A stretch of DNA of 64,000 nt from Prototheca cutis (Eukaryota > Chlorophyta > Trebouxiophyceae > Chlorellales > Chlorellaceae): NCBI GenBank assembly GCA_002897115.2, contig BCIH01000008.1:1016980-1080979 (forward strand), written 5' to 3'. This document shows, in pieces, positions 11,743-24,100 of this stretch; position 1 is the stretch's first letter; every line of letters begins with the position of its first letter. The position numbers were made by a program, and so were the translations under genes. A model generated the notes under the pieces. That model had not been told where the DNA came from. It searched no databases and saw only the letters and a list, made by a program, of their open reading frames with translations.

Positions 11743-13401
11743 TCAGTATGCCCCCGGGCGCTGCAGGGCGTCCTCCATAAACCTGTGGCAGCTGAGCTGC
11801 TCGCAGGGCCCGCCCTGGGCACTGTCAAAGCGCAGCTTGTAAAAGCAGCCCGAGTGGGACAGCAGGAACAACGTCTCGGCCTCAGCGCCAAAGCCCACGA
11901 GTGTCGGCGCGCCGTCGGGCAGCTTGAATTGCGCAAAGGAGCGCTCTGCCGCAAAGTACTTTGTCGCTCGTCCCGGCAAGTACGACTGCGGTTGAAGTGG
12001 TGGGTGGGTGTGTTTAGGAGGACGAGATGGCTTCATTGGGCGTGCTGGTGCGCCGACAGATACGTGGTGGTGGGGGGCTGCTTGTTTTCCGGGTCAAAAT
12101 TACCAAGCGCCGGCAACGGCTGTCTCTGCACAGGCCATCCCCGCTGACCCACCCGGCACACGACAGCCAACGCACGCTGACAAAGGCAAACTTGGAGGTG
12201 GGGTTGATGGTCTTGGCAGCGACGGGGCTGGCCCGCGGCGACTCTCCCCCACCGACCGCGCCGTCGCGCGGCGAGGCGGGGTCCTGCCGTCCTCCACTCG
12301 TTGCGCCACCCGGCCAATTTCCCTGTCCCTGCTTTGGCTGCAGACCAAACAGGTGCATGGTGCCGTGGCTGCTGGTGACTGCCAGCCAGTCTGGCGGCTC
12401 GACCAGACTGCGACTAGGAACTGCCCAGCCAAATGCCAGGCAATCGATGCGGGCGGGGTCAGCCCCTCGCCGGAGCTCGCGCAGGCGTGTGCCGTCGGCC
12501 GTGGCCCACACGCGGATGAGGGTGCCCTTTTCCGAGGCAGTGGCCAGGTGGGTGCCCGCCGGGGTCAAAGCCAGTGCACCCAACGCGCTGTCATGCGCCT
12601 GCACAAACCGCGTCCGCCGGGTCACCGTCCACTCCAGCCGGACCTGGCCCGCATGCAGGCCCGGGCATGCCAGCAGCTCCGCGTCGGGCCCGGCCGCGAG
12701 CGCTAGGAGCCCCCGTGGGTTGGCCGCCGTCTCGGCGCTGGCGGCCAGCCGCAGGTCTGCAAAGCCGTAGACCAGGACCTTGTGCTCCAGCGCGACAGCA
12801 ACGGCGTTGCGGTGCAGCGCCACGCGCAGCACGTGCGAGCGAAAGGACAGCTCCCCGATGCAGCGGCCCTTGGAGTCGTCCCACACCATCACTTTGGTGG
12901 GAGGGTAGCGGGGGGAAGGGCCCCCCCCCACCAGCGCCAGGATGTTGCTCCGGAACAGCATCTCCACGGCCCCAATTCCGCCGTTGCTGAACTCGCGCCG
13001 AAACTGCAGTGCTCATTGGTGTGTTGTCAAGGTATGTGCTGTGCTGCTAGAGGTACACGTAATGGAATGAGTCAGAGGTGGGCGCGCGGCCTGCCCGCCT
13101 GATGAGCAAGCAGCCTCGCCATTCCCAGGCCTTGCTCCAACAACGCCACTCCCGTGCGCAGCCCACTGGGACCCTGACCCCACCCAACCCCCATCCAGGA
13201 ATTGTCATGCCGTCAAATAGGCACATCATGCCACCCTGCACCCGGGCGCCGACGCCACACGCGCACCGTCTCCTTGAACGGCTCGCAGTTGTACACGCGG
13301 AAGCCATTGTCGGTGCCCACCGCGAAGCAGCCCTGGTCCTGGTTAAAGGACAGGTGCAGCAGTTCATGCGCAAATTTCTTCTTTTCTGGGGACGGTGCCA
13401 T
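11743..13401 (-). CDS. ATG18: ATG18/WIPI-family WD40 protein (WDR45-like), 3 exons
   Basis: PROPPIN beta-propeller that binds PI3P on autophagosome precursors. CDS: complement(join(11743..11985,12176..13003,13267..13401)), 401 aa, all phase-0 joins. The N-terminus [20 protein letters not shown] and the next NCEPFKET match the first blade. The centre has [14 protein letters not shown] followed by RLRELRRG, the LRRG version of the family's FRRG phosphoinositide-binding motif. Next come [16 protein letters not shown] and SFAQFKLPD near the end, typical of the WDR45/WIPI3-4 branch. Between blades lies a Gly/Pro/Ser-rich insertion of about 50 residues (12190-12340), which could also be an unrecognised intron. 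The start at 13401 fits the short leader of the family. Confidence 0.9.
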
Positions 13402-13842
13402 GATTGTCGCAGCGGCAGAGGCCCACGAAGGGCCCTACCCGCACATGCGACAGCACAAAGGTCAGTCGGGCGGAGATACCCGGGCCCGACCGACCCAGCA
13501 GCACACTCGGGCCGGGGGCAGCAGTCCTCACCACAGACCACCAGTGCAAAGATACAATGTACAAAGCAAATCCAAACACGCGATGGGCGCTGGATGAACA
13601 GGTCTCTTCTGTCGACCGAGAAATTCCTTGTTACGAAACACACGCGATGGATGGATCCCCTGGGGACCCGGAATCGAAGCACGGCCCCGGGTTGCGCTCA
13701 TGTTCGTAGTCTCGGTCAACGGGTGCCCCTGGGAGCATGGGGTCACCGCAACAAACACACGGCCAATACAGTGAGTGAGTGAGTCTTCCACAGCGAAACG
13801 CCAATGCATCAGCCTTGTTTCATCGGCAGGCAGACAGTCTCG

Positions 13843-16800
13843 CTACCAGGTGTCGAAATCTTCGGATTTGGATCCCGGCGCAAGCTTTGTCACGCCAAGC
13901 TTCATCCCGCCGGCGCCGGGCCGCCGAGGCGCAACGCCGCCTGTCGAAGCCGGAGCCCGCCTGGCCGCAGCAGGTCGTGGTCTGGGCGCCAGCCGGGCAG
14001 GCGCAGCACCGGCTTCGTCGTCAAACCATCCGGCATCCGGGGGAACTGACACATGGCCGCCGGAGGGGGCGGTCGCCCCGGGGGCTGTCGCCGAGGCCAG
14101 CGACGGGGCAGCCGACGACAGGCCCGGGGACGAACGGCCTGCGGCTGGTCGTCGCGGGGCAGCGCCGGCACCAAGGCCCATGCCCGACAGTCGCTGCCTG
14201 GCACGGAGTTCTTCCTCCAAGCCTTCGTCCACCCCCTCATCTTCATCCCACCCTTCGGCTGCGGCGGGGGTTGACTGCCGGGAAGGCGGCGGCTGCACCG
14301 CCGCCGCTGCTGGCGCTGCGCCGGCTGCGGTGCTGGTGGTCGTGCCAGTGAGAGTGGCAGTGGGTGCTGCAGGTGCCTGTGCTGGGGCGGAGGGCTTGGA
14401 AGGAGACACGGTCGCCGAGCTGGCCGCAGATGGCGCGGCGCCCGCCCGGGACAATCCCAGGCTGGACGCCGCCCAACCAAGCCCCGTCATCAGCGACCCC
14501 CCTGTCGTGGCACTCCCTGCGGTGCCCGTCGCACCGCCTCCGGCCGCGCCGCCTGCCGCCGCAGCTTTTTCCGCATCTCTCGCCCTCAAGACTTCCTGGT
14601 AGTTCCGGATGACGCCCACGAATGTCTCCATGCACTCCATTGCGCTCGCCCGGACCTGCAGGTATTGTCGAGGTGTAGGAATGCCAGGATTGCTGCTGGA
14701 TGAAACGTGCTATGGCCCATGTCTAGGATCCTGGTATGGCATTCAGAATAACAATCCCAAGCATGCTACCCACCCACCCCTCCAGTCCTGGAACAAACTC
14801 ACTCACATCGGGCACTGGGTCCATGCACAGTGGAGCGACGGCGGGCAGGATCCTGCCAGCTGCCTCTTCTGGCGAGTGAAACTTGGCTGTCGCCACCATC
14901 GCCTGTTGCATGGGGTGGGGAGTTTTTTTGGGGGTGGGGTGGGGGGGAGGGGGGGGCCGTCATTCGGTAGAGTTTTGGACTAGGAGAAAGTGCAAACAAA
15001 CAATCGTGTCAGGAAGGAATCCGTTTAACTGACGCAAACCTCCCCCCCAAAAAACAAAAATGATGACTACCCACTCTGAGGCCTGCCGCGCGGGCTGGTG
15101 GAAACCCGTCGCGCAGGGCGCGGGCAAAGGCGTTGAGGAGGACTTTCTTGCACGTGGCTTCCGACAAAGAGGGTGCCAGGGCGCCTAGAAGCACGGTGGT
15201 GTTGGCGCGGATGCTGGGCTCTTCATCTACTTGCAGCTTTGCCAAGTGCTTGAGCAAGCCCTGGCTGAGCGTCTTTTGACCCAGTTTGGGCCCCAGCACG
15301 GCCATTGATTTCAGGGTGAGTTCCCGTAGATAAGGGTTGGCATCGGTAAACCCCGTGGCCAGGTGCCCAAAGATCTGTTCCTCCACGAGCGCGTCGGGCA
15401 GCGCGGGCCCATAGGCGGCGACATTCTCCAGCAGCCCCCGCCGGATGCTTCGGTCCGTGGACGCAAAGAGCTTGGCGATGACGGGCACGACGGCAGCGGC
15501 CCGGCCCGCGTCGTCCATTGTCTCGCCGATGGACAGGAGCACGCCCAGCGCGGACGGCGGGGCGCCGCCATACTCCAGCGCCGCAGCCAGCAGCGGGAGG
15601 ATCTTGCGCTGGCGCACGGGCAACGGGACGCCGGGGAGCACCCCCGGCAGGCGCTTGAAAAAGGCGTCCTTTTCCTGGCTGTCCTTGAGCGCCAGATTTT
15701 CCAGGAACGCGACCGTCTGGACGAGCTGGGTACGTAGCACGCCGGCTTCGCACAGCGCGGCCGGCGACGCGCGGTGGGCGGGGTTGCTGGCCAGCAGGCG
15801 CTGGTACCAGGGTACGAGCGGCTTGGGCACGACGTCGGTGCGGCGCAAATCTTCCAGTCGCTCCAGCGCGTGCCCGCTGTACAGCTCCTGCATCAGGCAG
15901 CCCAGGCCCCACGCGTCCACCGCCCACGCGGGGGCGCCCCGGAGAGCGTCCCAGTCCCCGCGGCCCAGTTCCCCGGGCTTGTACTGTGCGGCAACCAGCC
16001 AAGCCGACGCTGCCAGGGGGCATGCCGGCCCAACGGTGGTATGCTCCGTCAGCATGTCCAGACCCCACAGCTTCCAGTCCAGACGCTCCGTCACAGCCAC
16101 GCTGCCGGCGCAGATGCCGCCGTGCACCAGCCCGCAGTCTATGTTCAAAAAAGCCACAGCCGCAACCAGTGCGTGGAAGCCCATGCTCATGTACTCCTGC
16201 CTGTATTAGGCAGGATTCTTATTGTTCCTAACTCTCTGTGTCTGGGGGGGTCCGTTTTTAGGATTTTCCCAATTCCCGGCCCCCGATAGGGCGTCCCTTC
16301 CACCAAGACCCTGCTGTGCAGGCAGCAGCGGACAATGCATGGCCCATACATGGACATAACCCCGCCTACAATGACAAAACGAAATGATAATAACAGTAAT
16401 ACCTGTCTTGGCCTGTGAGCTCCGTGGTTTCAAGGAAGCTGGCCAGGGGGGTCACGGGTTCGGTGACGAGGTACACAGCATGCTCGCCCTTTTCTTCAAT
16501 CTCCAGGCTCTCCTTGAACACCAGCACATTGGGGTGCCGCATCTAGCGGGTTGCAGGAGGGGGTTGGAAAGTTTTTCCGTTGCCTGGGCATTTGTCATAC
16601 CGTTGCAGGAGCCCAAGTGCCCCTGCCTGATGCCCACCGGTGGGCGACGCCACGTGCAGAACGGCGCCACAGGCCCACGCAAGGCACCGCAGGACCAACA
16701 TCACACTCAAACACAAAGCACGTTACCCACGGACCGTTCGCAGGCGCTTGGTGCCATTGCGGGCGGCGGTGAGCTTGGGATCTGCCGGGTTGCTGGAGGA

Positions 16801-16947
16801 CACCCGGAAAACGGACACCGCCGAGGCATCCGCCTTCCACTTGCCCCGCGCGTGCGTCCAGGAACACCATGCCAGGGTTGCCTCCTCGGTCACATCAAAT
16901 GGCAGCCCCGTGCCGCTGCCGACGAGGGCCGTGAGCCGCGCAAACAT
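13843..16947 (-). CDS. SCYL1: SCY1-like pseudokinase (SCYL1), 5 exons
   Basis: CDS: complement(join(13843..14655,14807..14902,15075..16200,16403..16542,16735..16947)), 795 aa. It has an N-terminal kinase-like domain followed by HEAT repeats. Seen: SVFRVSSSNP in place of the usual glycine loop, RHPNVLVFKESLE, AVYLVTEPVTPL, then LVHGGICAGSVAV where an active kinase would have HRD. The catalytic Asp is missing, as known for the family. DAWGLGCLMQELYSG follows, then HEAT helices from about residue 260 (ERLEDL through SLSEATCKKVLLN). The C-terminal third is a low-complexity Ala/Gly/Pro/Ser tail ending in SKSEDFDTW. SCYL1 proteins act in COPI-dependent Golgi-ER traffic. The start could be 16983, twelve residues further upstream. 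It is divergent from the TLC gene. Confidence 0.88.
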
Positions 16948-17481
16948 GGCTGCAACGCCACAGGGCGGGCGCCTAGGCCGCACGGGTGGCCTCGCCCAAG
17001 CCGTCCAGGTCTCCCGCGGGGTACAGCACGAGCCCCACTGCTACGATGATGAGCTGCAATATATCATGAGATGCTTTGGGTTGGCTTCAAGGCCTGTACA
17101 AGTGCTGCGCCGATGGAGGAACCGTGGGCCTTCCATCTCAGGTGGTTTCAAAATCATCGTGCTATGCACTGGCGAGAGAGAGAGTCGGGGCCCCACCTTC
17201 CGGCGGGGGGTTGACAAGATCCCATTGTTCGGCATCTTCGCGGCCGCACCACAGCCGCCTCGGGATACCTTCAAGAATATCATTTCCCCCGTGCTTCCAT
17301 TAGCGACATTGGAAAGCCTGCAGCTGCAAGTTTGCTTGGGATTACCCCCCGCCTGGGTGGCCAACGCGGCTGTGATCTCGGAGCCCTGTCGCCGGGCACC
17401 CGGGCCCTGGCTGCAGGCCCGACCAGCGCTGAGCCCCCCCTCGGCTGTGGTCTCTTTTCTGGGCACCTGGCACATTTGCAG
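16948..17481. other. Region upstream of SCYL1 and the TLC gene
   Basis: Divergent intergenic space. It probably contains the first exon(s) of the TLC-domain gene, since an open frame at about 17300-17460 looks coding, but I could not join it in frame with confidence. Confidence 0.35.
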
Positions 17482-18564
17482 TCCTAAAGGTGGCCATGAA
17501 ACCCGCGTGCATCCTCCATGACCGGGTCAACCTGGCGGTGCTGCCCGTGGTGGGCTCGCTCATGGTGCTGGGCCTCATGGGCTACGTCAGCACCACCCTG
17601 GTGTCCGCCGTGTTCACCGTCTACGTGGCGGTAGACTTCCTGTGGATTGCCTACATCCCAACGGCCGTGCCCTCCCTGCCGAGTGTGATCCTGCTGCACC
17701 ATGCTGTCACCCTCGTCCTGCTGGCCCACCCGCTGGCCTACCCGGAACTGGGCCGCTACACATGCTGGGTGAGTGGCTGGCGGCTGGCGGGGTGGGAATG
17801 GCATAGAACACAAGGAGATTTGCAAGTTGGACTGCTTGCTTCACTTGGCATGATGGAATGAGGGTAGCAATGGGCGGCCTGGGAACCCGTGTGGGAGCCG
17901 GCGACGGAGCACCCTTGGACAACGCCCCTCTGCATTTCTTCCGCCCCTACCCGGCATACCCAGGACGGCTTGTGCGAACTCAACACGTATTTCCTGATTG
18001 CGCGGCGGCAGTGGAAGAGCCTGCGGCTGCCCTTCTCCATCGCTTACTGGGCTACCTTCTTCCCGCTCCGCATCTTCCTGTACCCATACATGCTTGTCAT
18101 GTTTTGCAGAGAGCTGCAGGTGCACTCGGGGTTGTTTATTGAGTGTGTGGTCGGATTGGGGGAAGGGTTCATGGGTTGATGTGAATTTTGGCTGTACACC
18201 TGGGGCCTGTGCGGATGCCAGACCTGTGCCGACAACATGCAAGGGCGCGACAAGGCATGAAACGCTGATCGCTGCCTCTCGAATCCCCCGACGCTCCCTT
18301 TTGCAGGCACCACAGTACCCATGGTGGACGATGGTTCTGTGCTGCGCCAGCCAGGTCGTGCTCATCGCTTTCAACATGATCCTGTTGTGGCTGTCCGTGG
18401 CAAACTGGCGTCAGCCCCCCCGCAAGTACGCGGAGGACGACACCGAAGTCGTGGTCCAGGCCGAGGACCTCAGGCCGGCAGCAACTGCCGACAGCCCTCG
18501 TGCCAGCCGCCCCGTGGGCTCGGCGTCGGTCGCGGTACGGCTGCGCAGCACCAACAAGCTTTGA
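17482..18564 (+). CDS. TLC (TRAM/LAG1/CLN8)-domain membrane protein, 5' end incomplete
   Basis: Exons supported: join(17482..17768,17964..18119,18307..18564); ATG at 17496. Successive hydrophobic segments (NLAVLPVVGSLMVLGLMGY, an aromatic segment with VAVDFLWIAYIP, SVILLHHAVTLVLLAHP, FSIAYWATFFPLRIFLYPYM, WTMVLCCASQVVLIAFNMIL) give at least five membrane passes. The HHAVTL block followed by ELNTYFLIAR and the YPYM/WW pattern match TLC-domain proteins of the TMEM56/TLCD type. The C-terminal 50 residues are polar and Ser/Ala-rich. TLC proteins include ceramide synthases, but the Lag motif (HHxxT...D) is not seen, so a lipid-related membrane role is the safest reading. A first exon with the first membrane segment is probably missing. 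Confidence 0.65.
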
Positions 18565-18783
18565 GGCGGGGGTGCCTTGCCTTTATTTCCCTGCCGTTTC
18601 CGACGGCCCTGGCACCGTGTGTTGGTGCCACCCGCACAACGTGAGCCCGTGCCTTTTGAGTGACCAGTGCCAGTTTTTGTTCAAGCACGGCTGCCGGAAC
18701 CCCTTCTGACGAACCGACACCACCATTGTCACTTGAGCACAATGCCTCATTTGTCCATATGTGAGAACACTTGCGTGTGTGAT

Positions 18784-20785
18784 TCAAATTGGTGGGTCCT
18801 CGGGCCGCCATGCCTCATACGGGAACCCGGCTGGCATGCAGTCGGGCACATCCCACAGCAGTGAAAACAAAAACTCCAGAGCGTCCACCAGTCGGGGGCC
18901 CGGGCGGTTGAACATCTGTGTGTTGGGGGGGGGGGGGGGNGGGGNGGGGCGCGATTGGGTTCTTGGAGGCAGGGGACAGAGGCCAAGTCGTATGCCCATC
19001 CGTTAGCCTTCTGTCGCCCTCCTAATGAAACACCAGTTGCCTGCCTCCCCAGGGCACCTGGTTGCCATCGACGACTACCACTCGGCCGGCCTTGACTGCT
19101 GTGAGCTCGCTCCTGCATGATCATGAGGGTGTGGACTGTCCTTGCCTCCCTTTTTCTTGGAGGGCGTGCTCTTGACGTTGGCATGCACTGCGCACAGAGG
19201 GACGACCCAAGAAAGGTACGACACACACGCACCACCCTGGGTGCTGCACCAGGGGCTGCATTTCGCGCTTGGTAGTGGGGATGTCGAGGCCGCAGGGTGC
19301 CACGACCAGCCAGTCTGGGTCAGCTTCCTTTAATTTTTCGAATGGCACCGCAAAGCTCCTCCCCGCGCCGCCATCCTTCCTGCTGGATTTTCAGGGCAGT
19401 GGTTAGGGGCTGGTTGCAAAGCGTGCCAAGCACCGCGTCTGGGGGTCGGACATCTCTTTGTAGTAGGATTTCTCGATCCTGGCCCCAGGCGGCAGCAGTG
19501 CTGAGCCAGACCTTGGATCCCATCGACACCCCGGCTCCAATGGCACAGCGCAACCTGGCCAGGTGGCCCCAGCCCAGCCCTCCCCGCCACCACCATCCAC
19601 ACACATAACTCGCCTGCCTGGGTTGATGACATGCTGGCCACCTGCCATGTGCACCAGCTGGGGCGTCCAGTGCCCCCCCACGAAGAGGGGGTCGGTCCAC
19701 TCAGCGACAAGGACTCGAGGCGCCGGTGTGCCTGCCAGCCGCAGCTCCGCGACCCGACACTCGATGGCCCTGACACGGCCCTCCAGTGCGGCCCGTGCCG
19801 TGGCAGCGGCACCGGGGTCGTGCACCGCCGCGCCCACACGCGTCAAATCATCCAAAACTTCGGTCAAGTCCTGAGGCGACAGGTCCACCAGTGTCGGTTC
19901 AGGGCGCATGCCCGCACACAGTGCCTGCACTGCACAGTAGTCCACGCTGCACACGCGACACAGGCTCTGCAGTGCTGGGTGGGCGAGGGGGGTGGGTCTC
20001 CGAGTGCCGCCGAGGATAAGGCCATCAATGGTGAACCACAACCACCACGGCCAGCGCTCGGGTCGCAGGGCCAAAACAGTCCATGCAGTAGTTATACTGT
20101 CAGAAATCAAGGCACTAAACAACCCACTGGACACCCCATTTCCCATTATAGTCCTTTCATTATCTCCAGAAACCATAACACTCCTGCACCGGCAAACCTG
20201 GGTCAGGATAACGTCTGGCTTGAGCTGTTTCAGGAGCTCCTCGTCCACAGAGTACAGGCTCTGGCCTTCATCTAGAGACGCCCGAACTTGGGCATCCACG
20301 TCAGCAGAGGTGGTAAACTTGGTGCGGGCTGCCGTGAGCACAGGGAGAGAGGCCAAGCTCGTGGGGCCATAGTCGCATTCGTGGCTGCATGGCAGTTTCG
20401 GGGCGGCTGTACTAAATATTCCGTTTCAAAAAGTGTAGGGAAGGTGTGCTTGTGTGAATAATGGAAATCAGCTGTGGTAGATCACCATCATTGTTCATGC
20501 AGCTGGGAGTCAGGGGTTGCAGTGAGGTTTTGGAGCTGCTGCTCTCATGGGATGTCCAAGATCTTCGCTGGCCTCCACCCACCCAAAACACCTCCATGTC
20601 TACGCCCTGAACTGCATGCCAACGCTGGCCTGCCATCACCCATGCCACTGCATTGGACATGCCAATCAACACACGCGCCTTTTCCCGACGAGCTGAACGG
20701 TGGCCTCTGGGCCCTGAGCTTGGATGATGCAGGTCGCAATCTCCGTGGCACTGGGCAGCAGCGACACCACCCTGACCGCCTTCAT
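18784..20785 (-). CDS. BtuF-like periplasmic-binding-fold protein, 6 exons
   Basis: CDS: complement(join(18784..18915,19058..19112,19233..19379,19614..19966,20198..20384,20679..20785)), 326 aa, frame kept throughout. The start VRVVSLLPSATEIA followed by QLVGKSHECDYG is the signature of BtuF-type substrate-binding domains (vitamin B12/iron-complex binding in bacteria). Further blocks are LKPDVILTQ, LCRVCSVDY, RVLVAEWTDPLFVGGHW, FEKLKEADPDWLVVAPCG, VVVVDGNQ and FNRPGPRLVDALE. No signal peptide or lipobox is visible, so a cytosolic or organellar soluble protein is likely; the ligand is unknown. Two introns use GC donors: AG|GCGCGT after 20679 and AG|GCGAGT after 19614. Two single Ns (18940, 18945) fall in the last intron in a G run. 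It is divergent from MON2. Confidence 0.8.
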
Positions 20786-21199
20786 CACGCTCGCAGCCAG
20801 CGTCACCACCCCGACCCGACCAGCGATCTCATGACACGATTGTAAAATGGTGCCAAAGTATGGATCCAGAGTAACGGCTGCCTTGATTTCCCTGGTGTGT
20901 GTCCTTTTGGTCGGCGACATATGGCTTGCCACCCAGCATCACCCGGCGATCGGATTGGGCTGCGAAACGAACCAGGCCCGACGCAACAGAGGCAAAAGCG
21001 CGAGCTGGCCCCAATCGTGCCGCGCAGGCAATACATCAAGATCATTTGCTCATTCGGATGAATTGAGCGGCGTGTGGATCGGACGAGATGATTCCACGGT
21101 CTGCCCCCGTGCCAAAGTGATCTGGGCTGCCGCCAGCGCAGCCCCGCCACCCAGCGATCGGGCCGCCGGGCTCATGGAAGTTGAGCTGTGACTCAGAAG
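20786..21199. promoter_or_regulatory. Divergent intergenic region, BtuF-like / MON2
   Basis: 414 bp between two divergent start codons; presumably holds both promoters. No recognisable element. Confidence 0.4.
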
Positions 21200-24100
21200 A
21201 TGACGATATCAAGTCCGTCTTCATTCGTTCCCGCCCTGGAGGCGGACTACCGCCAGCTGTCCAATGAGTCCCGGAGGTCGGAGGGGTTCGTCGGCCTGTT
21301 TGCCTCGGCCGACCACCCCGAGATCAAGGAAGCGGCGGAGCGCGCGGTGCTGAGCATCAGGGCCGTGGCGCACTCCCCCGACCCCATCTCCCAACTGGCC
21401 CAGTGCAAGGTGTATGTTGAGGGGGATGGCTGGGCTGGGAGCGGTGGTGGGCTGCCCGACTCATGGCTGCACTCGGTGACTGCTACTCCTTGGCTTTCTC
21501 TGTCATTACGTCACTGTGCACGACAGCGCGTGTCATGATGCGCCTGCACTCAAAGCAGGATGTGCGTTTGGGGACATGCCAATCGACGATCGCCTCATGC
21601 TGGAGAGCATAGCAGCGGCATATGCTCCACAACCCCCCCCCCCCCCCCAAAAAAACACACAGGACCTGTTCCGGCCACTGCAGCTTGCTGCGGACACGCG
21701 GTCCCCCCGACTGGCAGCGCATGCACTGTCCACGGCGCAGCGCCTGGTTGCCAACGGTGCGGCGTCTGCGGGAGATGGTGAGGCGTTGGCGGGGATGCTG
21801 GCCGCCGCTGCTCGGCTGTCGGACGAGACGGTGCGGCTTCGGGCGCTGCAGGCGGCCCTGACCCTAGCGCAATCGCCCGTGCATCCGACATCCGAGGCCG
21901 GACTGGGTGCGGTCCTGAGCGCCACACTGGGCCTGCTGAGTGCCAAGGGGAACCGCGACGTCGTGACCAGCACCGCCGCGGCGACGGCCCGCCAGGTGTT
22001 GGTGCTCCTACTGGGCTATGCCCCAGAGGGCGACGTCCAAATGGTGGCCATCCGCGCCGCCACCGACATCTGTGCCATGGCCGCTGGTGCGAGCGGCAAG
22101 CGGGTGTTCGCCACTTGTGCCTTTGGTTCTATGTTAAGAGAGGACCGTGGGGCCCGCGATGATTGGTGTGAGGAGATGGTTCCTGACGAATCATTATCCA
22201 GTCCCTGATCTCCCCCCCTCCTCCAAAACAAACAATCAATCACAGGCCAGAGCCCAAGCTGGCTGAAGATCCAGTCCCTGCCAAGGACACAGGTGCTCAA
22301 CCTGCTTGAGTTTGTGACGTCGGCGGCGCCGGGGCCCTTTCAGACCGTGGCTGAGCTGAGGGAGATTGTGGGCAAGACCATGCCTGCCATGCTTCGCCCA
22401 CAACTCCAGGTATTGGGTTTTGACCCTGGCGCAACAGGCCCTGATATGAGCGTTTGTGGTGAGAGTCATGTGCTGTTCGGCACTGCTTGTCATGACATGG
22501 TTATCGAAGCCCCGGCTTCTTGCCGCTCCTGCCATCATCACCACCAACAACACCATGCACAGGATCATTTCGACGCGGGTGTCGCGGCGCTTGGGTTTGC
22601 CACATCGCAGTTCTTGTCGCTCAGGGCCGCGCTGGGATGCACCCGGAGCCTGCTGTCCACCTTTCACGCCGAGATGGGTGCCGAGGCCGGTGCCTTGTTG
22701 CAGAGCCTGCTCGCAGGTACGGGGGAAGATTGGGGTTGTTTTGCCTTGACTTGCATACATGCAGGGGCAGCGATGGATCGCATCTGTGTGCCATGGATTG
22801 CCCACTCCGTCGGGGGGGGAATGCGACGTTTGGAATGTGGCGGGTGGGCCAACTCGCCCGTGACAAAACGCCCTCGCCCCGCCCACCCGCCCACCAACAC
22901 ATCGTTCCTGCGCAATGAAATGCTGCAGGGTTGCAGGGTGGACACCCCGAGTTTCAACGTGTAGCGGTGATGCACGTGGTCGTGCACCTGTTGGGGGACC
23001 GGTTCTTTTTGACCTGGCTGGTCGCCAGCTTTGACTGCAAGCAGGTGTGCTGCCATGACTTGTGTGAGGAGGGTTCACTGCATTGTTGATGGCCAGTGGT
23101 GTGATGTCTTTCTGCGTTTGTGAACCGGGTTGCCTCGAAAGCGATGTCAATGGCAACGTGCAGTCGCCGTTTCCCGAAGTTTGTATGACAACCCTTTTCC
23201 GTCGGGGGCCCTGGTCAGGGTCAAATGCTGGAGGCCGGGCGGTCGCTGGTGGAAGCATGCCTGATGGTGCTGGAGGAGGCCGGGAAGCGAGGCCGCGACC
23301 CTGAGGACGAGCCGCCGGCCGTGGCAGTGGCCCAGGCCCTGGGCGCCGCACCGGGGTCGCTGGAGCCCGACCCCGTGGCTGGGGCCGTGCCAGCCCAGCG
23401 AGCCGCGCTGGGGGCGCTGGCCGCACGCGGCCTGGGCGCCATGGCTTCGTCCCTGGAAACGATGGCCGGGGAGCGTGGTGACATAGGCGTTGGCAATGGC
23501 ACCCCCCATGACAACGGTGCCGCCATGACCGAGAGCAGCGCCGCTGCCAAGCACTTGATCGAGGGGATGGAGCGCTCGCTGCTTCGTGTGCTTCGGGCAT
23601 GGCTGGGTCCCAGTCCGCCCCCGGAACCGTTGCACCAGGATCTCATCCAGGTAAGTCGGTCGTCGATTGACATGTTAAGATGGTGATGATTATGTAATCC
23701 AACCAACAACACAGTTTTCTCCCACGGCCACTCCGCAAACAAACCCGATGGCCCTTCACCCCACCCTCTGCCCTCCTCTCCATCCATGCTAGGTTTTGAG
23801 CACGTGCACTGTGGCGGCTGGGAAGGCGGGGTGCAAGGCGACACGCGATGCCTGCCTTTCGTTACTGTGTGCATTGAGTGGCGGGCCTGGGACGGCCGGG
23901 GGGGGGCACCCGCTGCCCACAGGTGAACCCAGCCCAGCCCCCAGCGAGCTGGCCGCCACACGGGCACTGCTGGGCGTCGTGCATCGTCTGCGCGGCGGTC
24001 TGGATGGCGCCTGGCCGAGTGTCCTGGCGACCCTGGTCTACGCCGACCGCCGACTGGCCGTGGCCCGGGCCTCCGGGGGCAGCGCCGCTGCTGCTGGGCC

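Noticed and set aside
13655..13735. tRNA-like motif (GCTTCGATTCCGG on the minus strand) upstream of ATG18
   Set aside because: No T stem pairing, no box A and no D arm; likely chance or an old relic.
22236..23600. 454-codon minus ORF
   Set aside because: Runs antisense through several MON2 exons and introns; composition is a shadow of the sense codons.
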